From NCBI GenBank assembly GCA_934457095.1, contig CAKSHJ010000004.1, forward strand, positions 36,096 through 100,095: a stretch of 64,000 nt of DNA, read 5' to 3'. Source of the stretch: an uncultured Eubacteriales bacterium. Its GTDB lineage: Bacteria > Bacillota > Clostridia > Oscillospirales > Acutalibacteraceae. Position numbers and translations under genes: made by a program. Positions 18,654 to 28,118 of the stretch are shown piece after piece (position 1 is the stretch's first letter; each line of letters begins with the position of its first letter). The notes under the pieces were generated by a model. The model searched no databases, was not told the origin of the DNA, and was given only the letters and a program-made list of their open reading frames with translations.

Positions 18654-18917
18654 GTGCGCATATTCATTGGAATTTTAATTGGTTTGGGCGTGTTTATTGC
18701 ATTGATGATACTGCAAATACTGGCAAAAGCCAAAAAACCTGCGCGTAAGGCATTGCTCAGTGTGGGTATTGGCTTAGGCACATTGCTTGCGGTGAATTTA
18801 TCGGGGCATTTTACCGGAGTGTATTTGCCGCTTAATCCGCTTAGCTTGGGGGTTTCTGCGGTGGGCGGTATACCGGGGGTTACCGCTATGCTGGTACTGA
18901 ATTTAATTTTTATTTAA
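18654..18917 (+). CDS. Pro-sigma-K processing inhibitor BofA-like protein
   Basis: 87-aa integral membrane protein. Two or three hydrophobic segments (about 2-22, 36-50, 66-86) and the C-terminal motif NPLSLGVSAVGGIPGVTAMLVLNLIF match the BofA family, which in Bacillus restrains the SpoIVFB protease during engulfment. GTG start at 18654 with GAGGG upstream. Its neighbours (DUF2508 before, spoIIR after) support a sporulation role. Whether this organism keeps the sigma-K checkpoint cannot be told here. Confidence 0.82.
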   Translation: MRIFIGILIGLGVFIALMILQILAKAKKPARKALLSVGIGLGTLLAVNLSGHFTGVYLPLNPLSLGVSAVGGIPGVTAMLVLNLIFI

Positions 18918-18950
18918 AAAAATGTATAAACCTGAAAAAACCTGTCCATG

Positions 18951-18972
18951 CTGTTTGTAACAAAACAAACAG
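18951..18972 (+). repeat. Perfect inverted repeat upstream of spoIIR
   Basis: CTGTTTGT (18951-18958), 6-base spacer, ACAAACAG (18965-18972), just before the AGAGG ribosome binding site of spoIIR. It could be an operator or an RNA hairpin; it has no T-run. Confidence 0.5.
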
Positions 18973-18988
18973 AAAAGAGGTTTTATGT

Positions 18989-19612
18989 ATGAAGAAGTAT
19001 CAATACATAGAAAAAGCGGTTTTAATCGGGTTTGTCATTGCGGTATTATTTTCGTTTATCAGTTTTACGGCATTTGCAGGACAATGCGAGGAAATACCAA
19101 ACGAAGTTTTTCGGCTGCATGTGCTGGCCAATTCGGACTCTGAGCAAGACCAAGCATTAAAGCTGAAGGTTAGAGATAGGTTGCTCTTGGAAACGAGTGA
19201 ATTGTTTGCAGGGTGTCAAACCAAAGAGCAAGCTATGCAAGTTGCAAGAGAGAATGTTGCAAAATTAGAGCAGATTGCGCAGCAGGAAATTCAGCGGCAG
19301 GGCTATGACTACAGCGTGAAAATTGGTGTGGAAAATGTATTTTTTAACAACCGGCAATATGGGGGAATCACGATGCCGGCTGGGCGTTATGATGCGTTGC
19401 AAGTGGTTATCGGAGAGGGTGCAGGACAAAATTGGTGGTGCGTATTATTCCCGGCAATGTGTTTGCCTGCTGCTGAAAGACGCACGGGTATGCCGGATTT
19501 GAACGATGTATTGAGCCAGTCGCAAATGCAGGCAGTGGAGGGGAACCAGTATGAAGTGAAGTTTAAAACGGTGGAAATTTACGAAAGCATTAAAAATTGG
19601 TTTAGCTGGTAA
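18989..19612 (+). CDS. spoIIR: Stage II sporulation protein R
   Basis: Forespore-made, secreted signalling protein that triggers SpoIIGA to process pro-sigma-E in the mother cell. The 207-aa protein has an N-terminal hydrophobic export segment (about 11-31), then the family core FRLHVLANSDSEQDQALKLKVRDRLL and GQNWWCVLFPAMCLPAAE, which is diagnostic. ATG 18989 follows AAAGAGG. A terminator lies directly downstream. Family knowledge predicts sigma-F control, but I see no convincing sigma-F promoter. Confidence 0.93.
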   Translation: MKKYQYIEKAVLIGFVIAVLFSFISFTAFAGQCEEIPNEVFRLHVLANSDSEQDQALKLKVRDRLLLETSELFAGCQTKEQAMQVARENVAKLEQIAQQEIQRQGYDYSVKIGVENVFFNNRQYGGITMPAGRYDALQVVIGEGAGQNWWCVLFPAMCLPAAERRTGMPDLNDVLSQSQMQAVEGNQYEVKFKTVEIYESIKNWFSW

Positions 19613-19628
19613 TATGTTATAAAAAATG

Positions 19629-19665
19629 CGCTTGCAGACTTGCTTGGTCTTGTAGGCGTTTTTGC
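19629..19665 (+). terminator. Terminator after spoIIR
   Basis: CGCTTGCAGAC (19629-19639) pairs with GTCTTGTAGGCG (19647-19658) with one bulged T and wobble pairs; TTTTT follows. Confidence 0.6.
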
Positions 19666-19741
19666 ATTTTATAATATGATTTATTGCAAATTTTGAGAAA
19701 AATCAGTACTGTTTTTGGAACAGTGTGAGGGTGTGTTTTGC

Positions 19742-19770
19742 TTGTAAGACACGAAAAATTGTGTTAAACT
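19742..19770 (+). promoter_or_regulatory. Candidate promoter for addBA
   Basis: TTGTAA (19742-19747), 17-base spacer, TAAACT (19765-19770), 29 bases before the addB GTG. A nearby inverted repeat ACTGTT-TTTGG-AACAGT (about 19708-19724) does not match a Gram-positive LexA box. Confidence 0.5.
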
Positions 19771-19799
19771 GGAACAAAATGCAGAAAGGGGTACAGGTC

Positions 19800-22700
19800 G
19801 TGTTACAGCTAATTTTGGGGCGTGCGGGCAGCGGAAAAACGCATTACATACGAGAGCAGGCAGGGCGACTTGCACAGCAAAATGCAGAGAAAATTATGTT
19901 GTTGGTACCCGAACAGTACTCATTTGAAACCGAAAAGGCTATGCTTGCTTTGTTGGGACCTCAGCAAGTGCAAAATATTGAAATTATGAGCTTTTCTCGA
20001 CTTAATGATGCGGCATTTCGGGCGTTCGGAAGCAGCGGTATACCCGAATTGCAGGACGGAGGACGCAATATTTTTATGCATCTTGCCATAGAGCAGGTGA
20101 AAAATGAGCTGGAATTTTACAGCGTCTGCGGTAAGGAAATGATTCCTATGCTGCTTTCGATTTCCACGGAGTTGAAAATGTGTGCGTTAACACCAGAATC
20201 GCTGTTGGAGACCGCACATAAAACTGCCGATGAAAAACTCCGGCAAAAGCTTAGGGAGGTTGGACTGATTTTGTCCGCTTATGACGCCTTGGTGGCGCAA
20301 AGCTATTTGGACCCGCTGGATGACCTGCAAAGACTTGCAGAAACGTTTGCACAGCGCCGTTTTTTTGCGGGTTACCATATTTATATTGATTCGTTTAAAG
20401 GGTTTACTCGGCAGGAATTTGACCTGATTGCGTTGATGATGGCACAGGCAGAGCAGGTGAGTATTTCGTTAACCTGCGACACGCTGGACGATGATGTCGG
20501 GGCGGAGGTATTTGCGCGGGTGCGGAATACGGCTAATTTATTACTGCGCCTTGCAAGACAAAATGGCGTAAAAACAGCGGTTCCGGTGGCGCTGAAGCCG
20601 GGGGCTCGCTTTGCAAATGAGGCGCTCAGACAAGTGGAGGCGCAGGTGTTTTCTTCAGTAAAACAGCCTCAGACCGGGGTGCCGGAGCAGGTAGAGGTAT
20701 ACTGTGCGGAGACGGTATACGGTGAGGCTGCGTTTGTGGGCGCGACCATACGAAGATTGGTTATGGAGCAGGGGTACCGTTATAGCGATTTTGCAATTAT
20801 TGCAAGAGATTTGGAGGATTACCGCAGTATATTGGATACGGCTTTGGAGCAGTATGAGGTGCCGTATTTTATGGACACTGCACGTTGCGTATATGCCGAG
20901 CCGTTGATGTGTTTTGTGCTGTATGCGCTTGAAATTTTAAAAAGCGGATTCTCCTCGGACGCTGTTTTTGTATATTTGAAAACAGGGCTTGCAGGATTGA
21001 CCTTGTATGAGATTTCTTTGTTGGAGAATTATACATTGTTGTGGAATATTTCGGGTAAAAAATGGACGCAGGAGTGGTGCGGTAATGCAGACGGCTTTAC
21101 AGAAGGGCAAACTGATCGGCAGGTCGAGCGTTTGGCGCAAATCAATGCGCTGCGCAACAGAGTGATACAACCTTTGCTGCAATTGCAAAGGCGTGTACAA
21201 AACGGCACCGGGGTGGATTTTGCAAAGGCATTGTACCAATTTTTGGAGGAGGTTGAAGCCGAAAGCTCTTTGCGGAAATTGCAGGAGAAATTGGAGCAAA
21301 TGGGCCAATCGGCAGCCGCTGCACAACAGGTGCAATTGTGGAATATTTTGATGGACATTTTGGACCAGTGTGCAAATGGACTGGAGAAAGAAATTTTGAC
21401 CGTGCCGCGGTTTGCCGAGTTGTTGCGCTTGATGATGCTTTCCTATGATGTGGCGGGAATTCCGCAGAGTTTGGACCATGTGATGATAGGCACCGCCGAG
21501 CGTATGCGTCCGGCACAGCCTAAGGTGATGTTTGTTATCGGAGCAGTGCAGGGGGTGTTTCCCGCGGCGCCTCAATCTGGCGGTATATTTAGCTGTTTGG
21601 AGCGGCAGGCTTTATTGGATTTGGGGTTGGAATTGAGCGGTACCGCCGAAGAAAAGGCCATAGAGGAGCAATATTTGGCGTATGCCGCTATGACCGGGGC
21701 TTCTCAACGGCTATATGTTACCTTTTATGCAAAGGAACTTAGCGGCGCTTCTAAAATGCCATCGGAGATGGTGCAAGAGCTGCTCAAGGTGTTTCCGGAA
21801 TTGACAGTGCAGACCGAGGAAAGGATAGGCAAGGCATATTTTGCCTGTACGCAGGAGGCCGCATTTTTTACCGTTGCGGGGCAATACCGCAGCAATACGC
21901 CGCTTCAGGCAACTTTAAAGGCGGCGCTTGCTGAAAGAAACGGTTGTAAATCTCGGCTGCAAGCATTGGAGAACGCCTGTGAAAAGCCGGTGTACCGCTT
22001 TGTCGAGCCTGCATATGCCAAGGAACTGTTCGGTAGGCGCACGGCGGTTTCCGCAACGCAGATTGAGCAGTATCATTTGTGTTCGTTTCAGTATTTTTGC
22101 CGTTACGGCTTGGGGCTCAAGGAGCGCCGAGTTGCTGAATTTGACCCAATGGAGTACGGTAGTTTGATACACGATTTATTGCAATATATGTTTGAACAAT
22201 TTAAAGCGCAGGAAATTTTAGAGATGGAACAAAGCTGTTTGTATAGCGTCGTTTTGAACAGAATTGCTTTATATGTAAGCGCAAAAATGGGCGGTCAGGA
22301 GAAAACGCCTCGCTTTGAGGCGACGGTTGCACGCGTAGCGGAAGCTGCTTGCGCGGTGGTATTGCACATTGCAAGAGAGCTTGCTCAAAGCCGCTTTGTA
22401 CCTATTGGCTGCGAGTTGGAATTAAAGGCTGGGAATCATGATTTTCCGCCGCTGTGCGTGCCTGTTGAGGGTGATGATTCCGTATTGGTTGAGGGCAAAA
22501 TTGACCGTGTGGATGTGATGGAGCAAAACGGTGTGCGTTATTTGCGCGTGGTGGATTATAAAACCGGCAGTAAGGAATTTCAAATCGGTGATATTGTAAA
22601 CGGCGTAAATTTACAGATGCTCATTTATCTGTCCGCTTTGATGCAAACCGGACAATATCGCCCGGCCGGCGTGTTATATATGCCTGCGGTGCGCAGAGCG

Positions 22701-23120
22701 TTTTCCGGGCAGAGAGATATGACGGACGAGCAGGCAAGGTGTGAGCAGGATAAAAAAATGCGTATGAACGGCGTAATTGCTGAGGATACGGTGGTGATAC
22801 AGGGTATGGAGGCGCAGGCGCAGGGCGTTTATATTCCGGTAGCGCTCAAGGATGGCGTACCAAAGTCGCATGGTTCGCTGCTGGGCTATGACGAAATAGA
22901 ACTGGTTTTGCGCTATATGAAACGGTTGGTTGCAGATATGGCTGTTTCTTTGCGGCAGGGGCATGTGGAGGCGTTGCCCTTGACCGGTGATTATGACGGC
23001 TGTGCGTATTGCCCGTATTTTACTGTGTGCAGACACGAGAAAGAGGACAGTGGGAATCAGCGGGTTTGCCGGAAAAAAGACGAAGTATTGGAACAATTAA
23101 AGCAGGAGGAGGCAACATGA
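19800..23120 (+). CDS. addB: ATP-dependent helicase/nuclease AddB subunit
   Basis: Subunit B of the AddAB double-strand break resection enzyme. Start chosen at GTG 19800, eight bases after AAAGGGG (19785-19791), giving 1106 aa starting VLQLILGRAGSGKTHY; the Walker A lysine is K13. An upstream in-frame ATG at 19779 has no ribosome binding site. The middle is helicase-like but inactive, as in the family. The C-terminal RecB-type nuclease has LRVVDYKTGSKEFQIGDIVNG, and clustered cysteines (CAYCPYFTVC near the end plus CSFQYFC earlier) fit the 4Fe-4S cluster. It overlaps addA by four bases (ATGA). Confidence 0.93.
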   Translation: MLQLILGRAGSGKTHYIREQAGRLAQQNAEKIMLLVPEQYSFETEKAMLALLGPQQVQNIEIMSFSRLNDAAFRAFGSSGIPELQDGGRNIFMHLAIEQVKNELEFYSVCGKEMIPMLLSISTELKMCALTPESLLETAHKTADEKLRQKLREVGLILSAYDALVAQSYLDPLDDLQRLAETFAQRRFFAGYHIYIDSFKGFTRQEFDLIALMMAQAEQVSISLTCDTLDDDVGAEVFARVRNTANLLLRLARQNGVKTAVPVALKPGARFANEALRQVEAQVFSSVKQPQTGVPEQVEVYCAETVYGEAAFVGATIRRLVMEQGYRYSDFAIIARDLEDYRSILDTALEQYEVPYFMDTARCVYAEPLMCFVLYALEILKSGFSSDAVFVYLKTGLAGLTLYEISLLENYTLLWNISGKKWTQEWCGNADGFTEGQTDRQVERLAQINALRNRVIQPLLQLQRRVQNGTGVDFAKALYQFLEEVEAESSLRKLQEKLEQMGQSAAAAQQVQLWNILMDILDQCANGLEKEILTVPRFAELLRLMMLSYDVAGIPQSLDHVMIGTAERMRPAQPKVMFVIGAVQGVFPAAPQSGGIFSCLERQALLDLGLELSGTAEEKAIEEQYLAYAAMTGASQRLYVTFYAKELSGASKMPSEMVQELLKVFPELTVQTEERIGKAYFACTQEAAFFTVAGQYRSNTPLQATLKAALAERNGCKSRLQALENACEKPVYRFVEPAYAKELFGRRTAVSATQIEQYHLCSFQYFCRYGLGLKERRVAEFDPMEYGSLIHDLLQYMFEQFKAQEILEMEQSCLYSVVLNRIALYVSAKMGGQEKTPRFEATVARVAEAACAVVLHIARELAQSRFVPIGCELELKAGNHDFPPLCVPVEGDDSVLVEGKIDRVDVMEQNGVRYLRVVDYKTGSKEFQIGDIVNGVNLQMLIYLSALMQTGQYRPAGVLYMPAVRRAFSGQRDMTDEQARCEQDKKMRMNGVIAEDTVVIQGMEAQAQGVYIPVALKDGVPKSHGSLLGYDEIELVLRYMKRLVADMAVSLRQGHVEALPLTGDYDGCAYCPYFTVCRHEKEDSGNQRVCRKKDEVLEQLKQEEAT

Positions 23121-26100
23121 GCAGAAATTGGACAAGCGACCAGTACGACGCGATTTGTGCAAGGAAGGGTACGGTGTTGGTTTCGGCAGCGGCAGGCTCT
23201 GGAAAAACCGCGGTTTTGGTGCAGCGGGTCATAGAGCGGCTGACCGACTCGGTAAACCCTACCGATGCTGACCGTCTGCTGGTAGTGACCTTTACCAAGG
23301 CGGCTGCCGCTGAAATGCGGGAACGAATTGCGGAACGTTTGAAGGAATTGTTGGAGCATGACCCTCAAAACCGGCATTTGCAGAGGCAATTGCTGTTGTT
23401 TGCGCGTGCGCAAATTTCCACTATTGACAGCTTTTGTTACGAACTGGTTCAGGAGCATTTTTATAAATTAGGACTTTCTCCCGATTTACGTATTTTGGAC
23501 GACAGTGAGCTTGCTTTGCTGCGGCATACCGCTATGACCAGTGTGCTGGAGCGCAATTACCAAGAACCCGATACCTCCTTTATCGATTTAATTGAAACCT
23601 TTGGCAGCGACCGCGATGACAATGCGATTATGGAAAAAATAGAGGCGTTGTATCAATTTACGCGTTCCAATCCATTTCCACAAAAATGGCTGGAGCAGAC
23701 TGCCGCATTATATGACGGAAATTTGCCGCTTGGACAAACGCTGTGGGGGCAAATTATACTAAAGCATGGGCAACGAATGTTAGACTACGGGATTTGTTTG
23801 CTGAAACGCGCATTGGATTGTATGCGGGAGGACGCTGTGCTTTTTGAGAAATATGAAGGATTGTTTTCGGAGGATATTGTTCAGCTTACGCAGGCGCGTG
23901 CAATATTGGAAAGCGGCGCATGGGATTTGGCTGCCAAAGCTGCTGTCGAGGTGAATTTTAAAAGACGCGCCGCCATTAAAGGATACAAAGAGGATGCGTT
24001 ATATCAACGGGTGTGCGATTACCGCGACAGGGCAAAGGAAATGGTAAAAAAATTAAAGCCGCTGTTTTTTGTAAGCGAGCAGCAAGCGAAAGAGGATTTT
24101 GAGCGGCTGAACCCCTTGGTGCGCAAATTATTTGCATTGACCATGGAATTTGACCGGGAGTTGATGCGGCTAAAGGCCGAACGCAAGGCTGCGGAATTCA
24201 GTGATTTGGAGCATTGGGCGCTGGAGCTGTTGGTACAGGAAACTCCGCAGGGGTTTGTGCGCACACCGGAGGCGTTGACGCTTAGCGAGCGATTTGACGA
24301 AGTGATGGTGGACGAGTATCAGGACACCAATCGGGTACAGGATATGCTGTTTTGCGCGGTTTCTCGGAATGAGGAAAATTTATTTATGGTGGGCGATGTC
24401 AAGCAGAGTATTTACGGTTTTCGTCAGGCGCAGCCGCAAATTTTTTTGCAGCGCAGGCATTGTTTTTCACTCTATGACAGAGATACGGACGTTTACCCGG
24501 CTTATATTGTACTCGACAAAAATTTTCGTTCGCGAAAAACCGTTACCGATGCTGTGAATTTTGTGTTTTCTCAAATTATGTCCGAGCAAGCGGGCGGTGT
24601 TGCCTATGAGGGTAAGGAATTGCTTGCACCTATGGCGCAGTTTCCCGAAAATGACCGTTGTCAGACAGAATTGCATGTGATTGATTTGGGTGCAGAGTTT
24701 GAACGGGAGGAGCAGGACGAGGAGGAAGCGGCTGCAATACCGGAGGCGATTTATATTGCCGAGAGAATTGCAGAGATGATTGCCGAACCGTTTTTGGTGA
24801 CCGAAAACGGTGAGCAAAGACCAGTGAAATACAGCGATTTTTGCATTTTATTGCGCAGCGCCAACAAATTAGCGCCCGATTATGCAAAGGCTTTGGAGGA
24901 GCGTGGAATTCCGGCGTGGGTAGATGCAAGAGGCGGCTTTTTTGCAACGGCAGAGGTTGCGGTAGCGTTGTCATTTTTGCGCGTGATTGACAATCCCTTG
25001 CAGGATATTGCGCTGGCAGGTGTACTTATGAGTCCGATTTATGGCTTTACCGTGGACGAAATGGCACAATTGCGCATGCAACGTCTTGGACAGCCGTTGT
25101 ATTTGGCGTGCCGGGCGTTTGCAGAGCAGAATGCGCAGGCTAAGGCGTTTTTGGGGGATTTGGAGCAATACCGCACGCTTGCTGCGACTATGCCGGTAGA
25201 CTGTTTGCTGGATTTGCTTTACCGGAAAAGCGGGTATTTACATATGGTGCAGACTATGACTCATGGGGAGACGCGGCTTTCCAATTTGCAGCGGCTTATG
25301 GAATATGCAAGGCAGTTTGAAACCGCCGGTTATCATGGACTTTCCGGATTTGTGCGGTATATTGACCGCTTGCAAAAGAAAAAGACCGATTTGTCGGCCG
25401 CCTGCGTGACCGCCGAAACCGCCGATGCGGTAAAAATTATGAGCATACACCGTTCTAAGGGGCTGGAGTTTCCTATTTGTATTTTGGCTCGATGCGGAGG
25501 CAAATTTAATTTACAAAAGGATAATACGCTGCTGCACCCCGATTTAGGGTTAGGCGTTAAGTTGAAGGATAAGCGTACCAATTGCCGTTATAATACCGTG
25601 GTACGGGAAGCGATTGCACTGGAGTTTGACCGGGAACAGCGTTCTGAGGAGATGCGTGTGCTGTATGTTGCTATGACTCGTGCTAAGGAAAAGTTGATTT
25701 TGTTGACCGCTGAGAAAAAACTCGATGCAAAACTTACAAATTTAGCAGCACATTTGGGCGGTCGTCCAAAACAGTCTTCTTTTGCGGTCAATTGCGCCGC
25801 AGGCTTTTCTGATTGGATTTTGGCTTGTGCATTGCGCCACCCCAACGGCATTGCCTTGCGCCGCCGTGCTATGGCGGACGAAAGCATTGTTTTGCATGAA
25901 AATACGCTGCCTTGGAAAATTTGTATTACGCCTCCTAAAGCGGCATTTGTACAAAAACAGCAGTCCGTACAACCGCAAACCGCCCCGGTGGATGAGAAAT
26001 TGTTAGATGTTTTGCGCCGGGAGATGAATTTTACTTACGACAGGGTTCAGCTGACCCGGTTGCCGGCAAAAGTAACGGCATCGGAATTGGCGGGCAAGAC

Positions 26101-26686
26101 CGCAGATGTGCCGAGCACCTTGGCAAGACCGCGGTTCATGAGTAGTTTTGGGTTAACGCCCGCCGAACGGGGCACGGCGTTGCACCAATTTATGCAGTTT
26201 GCGGATTACCATGCAGCGTGTAAAGACCCGCAGTCGGAATGTAAGCGGCTTGCAAAGCAGGGGTATTTAACGCAGCGGCAATTGCAGGCGATTGACCTAC
26301 AAAGGGTAAAGGCATTTTTTGAGAGCCATTTGGGCAGGCGTATGGTAAACGCGGTGAATTTGGAAAAGGAAAAACGTTTTATGGTGGAAGTGCCGCTGGG
26401 AGTGATACAGGAGGATTTACCCAAGGAAATTGTGCGGGAAAATGCGGTGCTGCAAGGCGCGGTAGACTGCGTATTTGAGGAGGACGGAAAGTTGGTTGTG
26501 GTGGACTTTAAAACCGACCGCGGCGTGCAGCCGGAACAGCTTTGGCAGCGCTATTGCACGCAGCTTGCTCTGTATGCCTACGCGATGGAACAGACCTACC
26601 GGAAGTCGGTGAAGGAATGTTTGTTGTATTCGTTTGATTTAAAACGGCAGATGAGCGGAGAATTACAAAGAAAAATTGATACTTGA
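23117..26686 (+). CDS. addA: ATP-dependent helicase/nuclease AddA subunit
   Basis: UvrD-like motor and nuclease subunit of AddAB, which resects DNA ends for RecA. ATG 23117 overlaps the addB stop as ATGA and follows AGGAGGAGG. The 1189-aa protein has Walker A SAAAGSGKTAVLVQR (K30), motif II MVDEYQDTNRVQ, GDVKQSIYGFRQA, SIHRSKGLEFPICILA, MRVLYVAMTRAKEKL, and the nuclease motif VVDFKTDRG at the C-terminus. Length is within the family range (about 1,150-1,250). Its stop codon lies inside the promoter of the next operon. Confidence 0.95.
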   Translation: MSRNWTSDQYDAICARKGTVLVSAAAGSGKTAVLVQRVIERLTDSVNPTDADRLLVVTFTKAAAAEMRERIAERLKELLEHDPQNRHLQRQLLLFARAQISTIDSFCYELVQEHFYKLGLSPDLRILDDSELALLRHTAMTSVLERNYQEPDTSFIDLIETFGSDRDDNAIMEKIEALYQFTRSNPFPQKWLEQTAALYDGNLPLGQTLWGQIILKHGQRMLDYGICLLKRALDCMREDAVLFEKYEGLFSEDIVQLTQARAILESGAWDLAAKAAVEVNFKRRAAIKGYKEDALYQRVCDYRDRAKEMVKKLKPLFFVSEQQAKEDFERLNPLVRKLFALTMEFDRELMRLKAERKAAEFSDLEHWALELLVQETPQGFVRTPEALTLSERFDEVMVDEYQDTNRVQDMLFCAVSRNEENLFMVGDVKQSIYGFRQAQPQIFLQRRHCFSLYDRDTDVYPAYIVLDKNFRSRKTVTDAVNFVFSQIMSEQAGGVAYEGKELLAPMAQFPENDRCQTELHVIDLGAEFEREEQDEEEAAAIPEAIYIAERIAEMIAEPFLVTENGEQRPVKYSDFCILLRSANKLAPDYAKALEERGIPAWVDARGGFFATAEVAVALSFLRVIDNPLQDIALAGVLMSPIYGFTVDEMAQLRMQRLGQPLYLACRAFAEQNAQAKAFLGDLEQYRTLAATMPVDCLLDLLYRKSGYLHMVQTMTHGETRLSNLQRLMEYARQFETAGYHGLSGFVRYIDRLQKKKTDLSAACVTAETADAVKIMSIHRSKGLEFPICILARCGGKFNLQKDNTLLHPDLGLGVKLKDKRTNCRYNTVVREAIALEFDREQRSEEMRVLYVAMTRAKEKLILLTAEKKLDAKLTNLAAHLGGRPKQSSFAVNCAAGFSDWILACALRHPNGIALRRRAMADESIVLHENTLPWKICITPPKAAFVQKQQSVQPQTAPVDEKLLDVLRREMNFTYDRVQLTRLPAKVTASELAGKTADVPSTLARPRFMSSFGLTPAERGTALHQFMQFADYHAACKDPQSECKRLAKQGYLTQRQLQAIDLQRVKAFFESHLGRRMVNAVNLEKEKRFMVEVPLGVIQEDLPKEIVRENAVLQGAVDCVFEEDGKLVVVDFKTDRGVQPEQLWQRYCTQLALYAYAMEQTYRKSVKECLLYSFDLKRQMSGELQRKIDT

Positions 26687-26711
26687 CATGTGCAGGAGGA
26701 TTTGGTAAAAT
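26683..26711 (+). promoter_or_regulatory. Strong sigma-A promoter for infC-rpmI-rplT
   Basis: TTGACA (26683-26688), 17-base spacer, TAAAAT (26706-26711). The -35 box overlaps the addA stop codon. Confidence 0.8.
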
Positions 26712-26714
26712 AAC

Positions 26715-26862
26715 CAGAGGAAAAGAAAGCAGAGTTTAAATGCTCTCACCTGTGAGGTATCGTCCGGCACGGGTCAATATCACTATCGGATTCTGTTCTT
26801 TTTGCGCAGACGCGGTATGGTTATTGATTTGCGGGCGGTTTTCTGTCCGCATTTTTGTTTTT
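26715..26862 (+). ncRNA. L20-type ribosomal protein leader with attenuator
   Basis: The 190-base untranslated region between the promoter and infC is rich in complementary segments (for example GCTCTCACC/TGTGAGG around 26740-26757). It ends in an intrinsic terminator: GCGGGC (26831-26836), 8-base loop, GTCCGC (26845-26850), then ATTTTTGTTTTT. In Bacillota this position carries the L20 leader, where excess L20 favours termination of infC-rpmI-rplT. The class is assigned by context and layout; I could not run a covariance model. Confidence 0.7.
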
Positions 26863-26902
26863 GTGAAACTGCGCGGTGTATGTTTTGTGGAGGTGTGTAA
26901 CC

Positions 26903-27421
26903 ATTAGCAGTAAAGAGCTACAAATTAACGAAGAAATTCGCGATAAGGAAGTTCGTGTGATTGATTCCGACGGCAGTCAGTTGGGTGTGATGCCTGTGGC
27001 TAAAGCTTTGGATTTGGCTGCCGAAAAGGATTTGGATCTTGTGAAGATTGCGCCGCAGGCAAATCCGCCGGTGTGCAAAATTATTGACTACGGCAAGTAT
27101 AAATTTGAGCAAACCAAACGCGAAAAAGAAGCTAGGAAAAATCAGCACGTAGTGGATATTAAAGAAATCCGGCTTTCTTTGAATATTGATACTCATGATT
27201 TTAATACCAAAGTGGGGCATGCCGCGCGCTTTTTGAAAAGCGGCGATAAAGTCAAAGCTTCTATTCGCTTTCGGGGAAGAGAAATGGGTCACCCCGAACA
27301 CGGGTATGATATTATGAATCGGTTTGCACAGGCGCTTGCCGAGCATGCCAATGTGGAAAAACCGGCTAAGCTGGAAGGGCGTAATATGTTGATGTTTCTT
27401 GCAGCAAAGCCCACAAAATAA
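26903..27421 (+). CDS. infC: Translation initiation factor IF-3
   Basis: Binds the 30S subunit and checks start-codon pairing. The start is placed at ATT 26903, nine bases after GGAGG (26889-26893), giving 172 aa starting (M)SSKELQINEEIRDKEVRVID. Rare AUU-type starts are a conserved, self-regulating trait of infC. The upstream in-frame GTG 26876 lacks a ribosome binding site. The N-domain (PPVCKIIDYGKYKFEQ) and C-domain (KEIRLSLNIDTHDFNTKVGHAARFL) are complete. Expression is controlled by the L20-type leader. Confidence 0.94.
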   Translation: MSSKELQINEEIRDKEVRVIDSDGSQLGVMPVAKALDLAAEKDLDLVKIAPQANPPVCKIIDYGKYKFEQTKREKEARKNQHVVDIKEIRLSLNIDTHDFNTKVGHAARFLKSGDKVKASIRFRGREMGHPEHGYDIMNRFAQALAEHANVEKPAKLEGRNMLMFLAAKPTK

Positions 27422-27447
27422 CGGATACAATTTAAGGAGGATTTACC

Positions 27448-27645
27448 ATGCCAAAAATTAAAACACATTCCGGCGCAAAAAAGCGCTTTAAGCTTTCCAA
27501 AAACGGAAAGGTGATTCGCGCACATGCGAATAAATCTCATATCTTGAACAAAAAAACCACCAAACGTAAAAGAGGCCTGAGACAGACGGTTGTGGCCGAT
27601 AAAACGAATGTGGCGGCTGTAAAGAGAATGATTCCTTATAAATAA
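27448..27645 (+). CDS. rpmI: 50S ribosomal protein L35
   Basis: 65-aa very basic ribosomal protein with the L35 signature MPKIKTHSGAKKRFKLSKNGKV and HILNKKTTKRKRGLR. AAGGAGG precedes the ATG. Middle gene of the infC operon, 26 bases after infC. Confidence 0.97.
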   Translation: MPKIKTHSGAKKRFKLSKNGKVIRAHANKSHILNKKTTKRKRGLRQTVVADKTNVAAVKRMIPYK

Positions 27646-27698
27646 GGTAATTTTAAAAGTTGAACGTTGAACCGAAATGACTGGGAGGTAACAGAAAA

Positions 27699-28052
27699 AT
27701 GGCACGAGTAAAAGGTGCGTTGGCAACACGCAAAAGAAGAAAGAAAGCTTTAAAGCTGGCTAAGGGCTATTGGGGCGCCAGAAGCAAGCATTTTAAAATG
27801 GCAAAGCAGGCCGTGATGAAATCCGGCAACTATGCCTATATTGGCCGTAAACAGAGAAAGAGAGATTTTCGTCGTCTGTGGATTACGCGTATTTCTGCGG
27901 CTGCACAGCAAAACGGAATGAATTACTCTACCTTTATGAACGGTTTGAAAAAAGCGAATGTTGGTTTAAACCGCAAAATGTTGGCTGAAATTGCGGTTGC
28001 AGACCCGAATGCCTTTGCGGCTTTGGTAAAGACAGCAAAGGCTGCCCGATAA
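27699..28052 (+). CDS. rplT: 50S ribosomal protein L20
   Basis: 117-aa primary 23S rRNA-binding protein and probable feedback regulator of its own operon through the leader at 26715-26862. Signature MARVKGALATRKRRKKALKLAKGYWGARSKHF and RKQRKRDFRRLWITRISAA. GGGAGG precedes ATG 27699. Length is normal. Confidence 0.97.
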   Translation: MARVKGALATRKRRKKALKLAKGYWGARSKHFKMAKQAVMKSGNYAYIGRKQRKRDFRRLWITRISAAAQQNGMNYSTFMNGLKKANVGLNRKMLAEIAVADPNAFAALVKTAKAAR

Positions 28053-28118
28053 AAGGCGATGATTGCGTCCGGAGTGTGTTCCCGGGCGCAAATTTTGGTT
28101 ACACGGAGGTTTTATTTG

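Noticed and set aside
19708..19724. LexA/SOS box before addB
   Set aside because: The ACTGTT/AACAGT inverted repeat does not match the Gram-positive GAAC-N4-GTTC form.
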